DNA from: Edolisoma coerulescens
Lineage: Eukaryota > Chordata > Aves > Passeriformes > Campephagidae
Direction of reading: 5' to 3'
Assembly (NCBI GenBank): GCA_013397115.1
Contig: VWZW01004757.1
Location: forward strand, 445,596 to 509,595
Length of the DNA stretch: 64,000 nt
The notes beneath the pieces are model-generated. The model did no database searches, had not been told where the DNA came from, and was given only the letters and a program-made list of their open reading frames with translations. The number at the start of each line of letters is the position of its first letter. The stretch's first letter is position 1. Made by a program: the position numbers and the translations under genes. Shown piece after piece: positions 60,701-64,000 of this stretch.

Positions 60701-61277
60701 TTCTCTAATAACCTCAAGCCCAGGGTTTCTTGTCAGGTTGGACTTGGAGTGGGGTGTTTTTCATACCTTTGGCAATTCCTGTCATCAATGTAACTGTATA
60801 AAATTGCCTGAAATACTTTGCTGTTGTTGAGACTTGAGTGGGCTTGGGCAGAAAAAGGTAGAGATGAGGGCTTGGGGAAGGTATTTCCTGATCCAAGGAT
60901 GTTGAGCCACAGCTCTTGCGATGGTTTCTGCCATGGCTGCCCAGCCCTGGCTCAGCAGGACTGCTCACCTGCGTGGTGTCAGTTTCCAGGGCTGGGTTTG
61001 TTTGTCCTCACCAGTTCTAATGGCCTGGCTGCAGTTGTGTGTGAGGGTGCAGGTGGTTCTGAGGCTTAATTTCCATGGGAACGCTTCACTCCGGAACTGG
61101 CAGGGTGGAGTGGGAGAGTGAGCGTGTGTTGCATGGAACTGTTAATCTCTGGGTGCTCGTTAAGCCTTTCTGCAGCTCTCAGTTTGAAATGGTAACGTTT
61201 TCCTTCTTCTTCCCACTTCCCCAGGTGAAGAACAGAATAAAGAAGCGCTGCAGGATGTGGAAGATGAAAACCAGTGA
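51538..61277 (+). CDS. YWHAE: YWHAE, 14-3-3 protein epsilon (exons 2-6; exon 1 lost in gap)
   Basis: 14-3-3 epsilon is a dimeric cytosolic scaffold that binds phosphoserine/threonine motifs in kinases, phosphatases and trafficking proteins. Exons: 51538-51737, 56446-56552, 56929-57135, 57730-57866 and 61225-61277. They total 704 bp, with GT-AG junctions and consistent phase. They give residues 22-255 of the usual 255, essentially identical to the mammalian protein. Phosphopeptide-binding residues are present: Lys50, Arg57, Arg130 and Tyr131 (HRYLAEF). Both family signatures are intact: [11 protein letters not shown] in exon 2 and the [14 protein letters not shown] region in exon 5. The first 21 residues (dimer interface) are not in the assembly. 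Confidence 0.98.
51738..56445 (+). other. YWHAE: YWHAE intron 2
   Basis: 4.7 kb. Contains a poly-C/A-rich low-complexity run near 53710-53750 and, antisense at 55.7-56.02 kb, a Lys-rich near-open frame discussed under findings. No gene recognised otherwise. Confidence 0.65.
55708..56022 (-). pseudogene. Unidentified Lys-rich antisense frame with one stop
   Basis: The minus strand is open for about 105 codons except for one TAA (about 55943). The product is coiled-coil-like and basic: it reads SSESLEAKL, stop, [16 protein letters not shown], later [11 protein letters not shown] and [15 protein letters not shown]. Several CpGs sit in an otherwise CpG-poor intron. It could be a decayed processed pseudogene or a chance frame through a T-rich tract. 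I do not recognise a parent protein. Confidence 0.25.
56446..56552 (+). CDS. YWHAE: YWHAE exon 3 (residues 89-124)
   Basis: The acceptor follows an uninterrupted run of about 16 T (GTTGTT then T-run, ACTAG). Encodes [19 protein letters not shown] then [16 protein letters not shown]. Donor GTGAGT splits the Met codon. Confidence 0.98.
56929..57135 (+). CDS. YWHAE: YWHAE exon 4 (residues 124-193)
   Basis: Encodes [56 protein letters not shown] and ends SPDRAC plus a split Arg. Arg130-Tyr131 complete the phosphate pocket. Confidence 0.98.
57136..57729 (+). other. YWHAE: YWHAE intron 4
   Basis: 0.6 kb, no feature. Intron 3 (56553-56928) is likewise featureless. Confidence 0.7.
57730..57866 (+). 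CDS. YWHAE: YWHAE exon 5 (residues 193-239)
   Basis: Encodes [19 protein letters not shown], then 14-3-3 signature 2 ([14 protein letters not shown] onward), and ends TSDMQGD at a GTAAGT donor. Confidence 0.98.
57867..61224 (+). other. YWHAE: YWHAE intron 5
   Basis: 3.4 kb of unique-looking sequence. Frames at 58160-58678 (minus) and 57871-58197 (plus) show no family similarity. No repeat tail recognised. Confidence 0.6.
61225..61277 (+). CDS. YWHAE: YWHAE exon 6 (residues 239-255)
   Basis: A 53-bp coding end after CACTTCCCCAG. Encodes [16 protein letters not shown] and TGA at 61275-61277, the acidic C-terminal tail specific to epsilon. Confidence 0.98.
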
Positions 61278-62135
61278 GACACAAAGGCCAACAAGAGAAC
61301 CCATCTCTGACCACCCTCCCCCTTCCCCACAAAAACCCTCAGTGTCACTCTGAGAACCACCAAATCTGACTTTTACATTGGGTCTCAGAATTTAGGTTCC
61401 TGCCCTGTTGGGTTTCTTTATTTTTATTTTTTTTACACAGTTTAAAAGTTCTTAAAGGCAAGAGTGAATTTCTGTGGATTTTACTGGTGCCAGCTTTTAG
61501 GTTCTTTAAGACACTAACAGGACTGCATAAAGGCTCTTTCAGCATTACTGTATTGTCTCTGCCAGCTGTGGTGACATTGCCATCAGACCTGGATGTGACA
61601 CCTGAAGGCTGTGTAGGGAGAGATTGGTCCTGGCCAGGTAGTAGTGCTCATGTGGTGGCATCTTTCTTTTTTTTTATAACTGTTTAAACTGAATTTTATA
61701 CCAATGTTTCAACATAATTGGGTGTTTAGCTTGAAGTTGCGAGGTTGCATTTGGGACATTTATTGTAGTGGTTTTACTGTATAAAAACAAAAAGTTTCCA
61801 AACTGCTGAAATGTTGCTGAAAATCATGGTGCTGGTAACAGTTCAACAATCCGTGGCTGCTCATTCTTGCCTGTTCTTTACTTTCCCTCCAAGCAGGTTA
61901 GCATTGAAGGTGGCATTGATAAGCCTGCATGCGTGTTCAATATTTTTTCTTTTCTCCCTCCCCTCTCCCCATCTCCCTTCGCTCGCTCAACCTCTTTTGT
62001 TCAGTATGTGTAACTTGAAGCTAATTTGTACTACTGGATATCTGACTGGAGCCACAGATACAGAATCTGTATTGTTCTTACTGAAACACAGCATGGAATT
62101 AACATTAAACTTAAATAAAACAAACCTAAATTAAA
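61278..62135 (+). other. YWHAE: YWHAE 3' UTR
   Basis: About 0.85 kb from the stop to just past AATAAA at 62114-62119, close to the length known for mammalian YWHAE. It has T-rich tracts but no coding frame. Confidence 0.75.
62114..62119 (+). terminator. YWHAE: YWHAE poly(A) signal
   Basis: AATAAA in ACTTAAATAAAACAAACC, the only canonical signal I find between the stop codon and the facing MYO1C 3' end. Confidence 0.7.
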
Positions 62136-62510
62136 AATGCCAAACATCACTATGACTTTCTTTCAGAAGAATAACTTTCCTTTGTTGCTTGGTACTAGGA
62201 ACAGTTGGAGGGGGAGAGAGCAGCAGGAACAGCCTTGTTCTTCAGACAGGAGATAAGGAAGATTTGGTCTGAGCGTGAGTTGTGCTGCTGGGAGCAGCCC
62301 TTTTATCCAGTCTTTCCCTATATAAAACCCTGGGAAATGGTTGGTGAGTTCCTCTCAGCTGCTCTTGCAGCACTTCTCATCCACTCCAGTTCCATGGATG
62401 GAGAGAAGGGACACAGGATATCTGCTCTGCTGGGAATGTAGTGGACACAGAGATGGGGGTGGGGCTCAGCCTCCCCCTGGAACATGTAAGGAAACGGCAC
62501 CAAAGACAAG
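62136..62510. other. Spacer between convergent YWHAE and MYO1C 3' ends
   Basis: About 0.4 kb separates the YWHAE AATAAA from the facing minus-strand AATAAA. Nothing else recognised. Confidence 0.6.
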
Positions 62511-63938
62511 GGGGGGTTGGTTTTTCTGTAAAAATTTATTCAGTGTAGTCTGGCAGAGGTTTTACACTGACAGCTGCAGCGTGCTCTGCACACACTGCAG
62601 CACAGCCAGGGGGATGGCCTGCAGTGTATCCCACTGTATTCCAGCCTGGAGCAGGGCTGGACAATGGCATCGTGTCAGGAACCAGAGGAGCCGGAGCTGA
62701 GGCTGTGAGAGAAGGCAGCGTTGGGTGAGATTCAGTCAGGGCTGGCTGTGGCTGCAGCAGGACCCAGGGGAAGGATGTCTAAGGCAAGTAGAGCAGGATA
62801 CACAGGCTGGGCTGTGGAGCTGTGCCATGGATGCAGCAGGAATTCCCCGTGGAGCCAGGCACCCTGCAGCTGTTGGGTCAAAGGAAGGTGCTGAGGATGA
62901 AGCTGTGCTGCAGCCAGCAGCCAGCCCCTGTGTCCCTGCAGCTGTGGGGCAGCAGCAGTGCCCAGCCCTCCCTCATAAGGCAGCACTGAGGCACTGATAC
63001 AAATACTGTGGGAATCAGACTTCCAGTTATTGCTGGGAGCAAGAGGAAAAGCCATTTTTCCTGAAGGTGCTGCTCTGAGCCTGCGGAGCTGTGTGGGGAA
63101 GGGGCAGTGGTGACTCCCAGCCAGGGAAAGGCAAGGGGGGGAAGCCCGTGTTCATCCCATGGCCAGCCCAGAGCAGTGGTAACCTCTGCAGTTTGTATTA
63201 CATTGTGTTTGTGTGGATATGAAAAATTCCTACGGTATAAAAATAGAGAGCAAGAAATGGGACAGCTGACGTCAAAAAAAGATAAAAGTCTCTGGATCCT
63301 GATCAGTGAAGTAGTTACATGGTGGGTTTTTCAGGTTATACCTTGTAACCATAAACTAAGAACAACAAAAATTCCAAATCTAAAACATAAAAGTTTCCAC
63401 ATCAACTCCATCTCTCGTAGTGCATCTCATTCTTTGCTATAAAGTATTTACAGGTTTTACTCATTTACACAATATGGCTTCACTATATTTGTAACACAAA
63501 GCATAAGAACATCTCCGAGCAAAATTCTTCATAAAACATTCTGAATACAAAGTTTGGCATTTCATTGATTTGGCTGAGAAAGCAGCAGAGTTACTTGTTT
63601 TCTAATTGTGCTTTTTTTTTTGGTGATGACAAGCACAAATTTTGGTCGTTTCCATCAGGGCTTAAACTCTCCCTCAAAGCCCAGCTGAAGGTCCCGAGCT
63701 GTGGTTGCAGGGATGCTGTGCTGGACCTCCCGTTCAGTTGGGTAAGGAAGAGAGGAGAAGGCCTTTGTTTGGGACTTTGAGAGTAAGACAAGAGAGCAAG
63801 GATGTATTTTGTGGTTGTTCTGAAAGTGCAGGTCTTTGGTAATAACAGAAAGAGCAAAGCGAGGAAGGGGGGGTTTTGCTGGGAGCAAAGTTCAGCCAAT
63901 TCCGTGGAGGGAAAGGTCCTGGCACAGGGGATTTTTCA
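62511..63938 (-). other. MYO1C: Putative MYO1C 3' UTR
   Basis: From the stop codon at 63939 the minus strand runs about 1.4 kb to an AATAAA (TTTATT at 62535-62540 on the plus strand), a plausible length for MYO1C. A perfect TGACGTCA palindrome lies at 63267-63274. Small frames in it (for example 62732-63055 minus) are not protein-like. Confidence 0.6.
62535..62540 (-). terminator. MYO1C: Candidate MYO1C poly(A) signal
   Basis: TTTATT on the plus strand reads AATAAA on the minus strand in CTGAATAAATTTTTAC, the only canonical signal I find below the MYO1C stop codon. Confidence 0.5.
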
Positions 63939-63965
63939 TCATCGGGAATTCAACCGAGGAGCGAC
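63939..63965 (-). CDS. MYO1C: MYO1C last coding exon (final 8 residues and stop)
   Basis: On the minus strand an acceptor CCTTCTCCTGCAG is followed in phase 0 by VAPRLNSR and TGA (63939-63941). As I recall it, mammalian MYO1C (class I myosin motor linking membranes to actin) ends in the same eight residues. MYO1C is also a close neighbour of CRK and YWHAE in vertebrates, which supports the call. Only 35 bp of the preceding intron lie in the window, so the rest of the gene is outside. Confidence 0.82.
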   Translation of the reverse strand, partial: VAPRLNSR

Positions 63966-64000
63966 CTGCAGGAGAAGGACAGGTTTGAAAGTGTGTTCAA

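Overview
The window is vertebrate nuclear DNA and almost certainly avian. The genes are split by GT-AG introns. The interspersed repeats are mainly CR1 LINE tails. The decoded CRK protein has the bird-type N-terminus (MAGQFDSEDR) and comes to 305 residues once an assembly gap is closed. I cannot place the species more precisely. There is no bacterial-type operon, CRISPR array or rRNA, and I see no tRNA gene.

Layout. (1) 1.3-16.3 kb, minus strand: NCBP3, the third nuclear cap-binding subunit. All 13 coding exons are recognisable and only the start codon is missing, at a single N beside a GC-rich minisatellite. (2) 16.5-21.1 kb: the spacer between two divergent promoters, holding three CR1 fragments (two of them head to head) and a CTCF-like site. 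(3) 21.1-38.4 kb, plus strand: CRK, the SH2-SH3-SH3 adaptor, with three coding exons, a CpG-island promoter, a conserved internal donor for the short isoform and a long 3' UTR. A 150-N gap interrupts exon 1, but no coding sequence seems to be missing there. (4) 38.4-41.1 kb: intergenic, one CR1 fragment. (5) 41.1-62.1 kb, plus strand: YWHAE (14-3-3 epsilon). Exon 1 (21 residues plus one base) is lost in a 616-N gap. Exons 2-6 are intact and give residues 22-255. Intron 1 carries a LINE reverse-transcriptase fossil and a possible retroviral integrase fossil. (6) 62.5-64 kb, minus strand: the 3' UTR and last coding exon of what I read as MYO1C, convergent with YWHAE.

All three multi-exon genes are housekeeping or signalling genes: RNA export and cap binding, phosphotyrosine adaptor signalling, and phosphoserine/threonine scaffolding. 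They are neighbours by chromosomal history and do not form a pathway unit. From memory of the human map, CRK, YWHAE and MYO1C lie together at 17p13.3, but with MYO1C beside the CRK 5' end. Here MYO1C lies beyond the YWHAE 3' end, and NCBP3, some megabases away in human, is next to CRK. This implies an inversion or other rearrangement with breakpoints in or near the two intergenic spacers.

I found no convincing new biological system. The most useful observations are the artefactual gap inside CRK, the loss of sequence at every 5' end, the rearranged gene order, the nine-codon MYO1C exon at the window edge, and several unexplained antisense reading frames and transposon fossils in introns.
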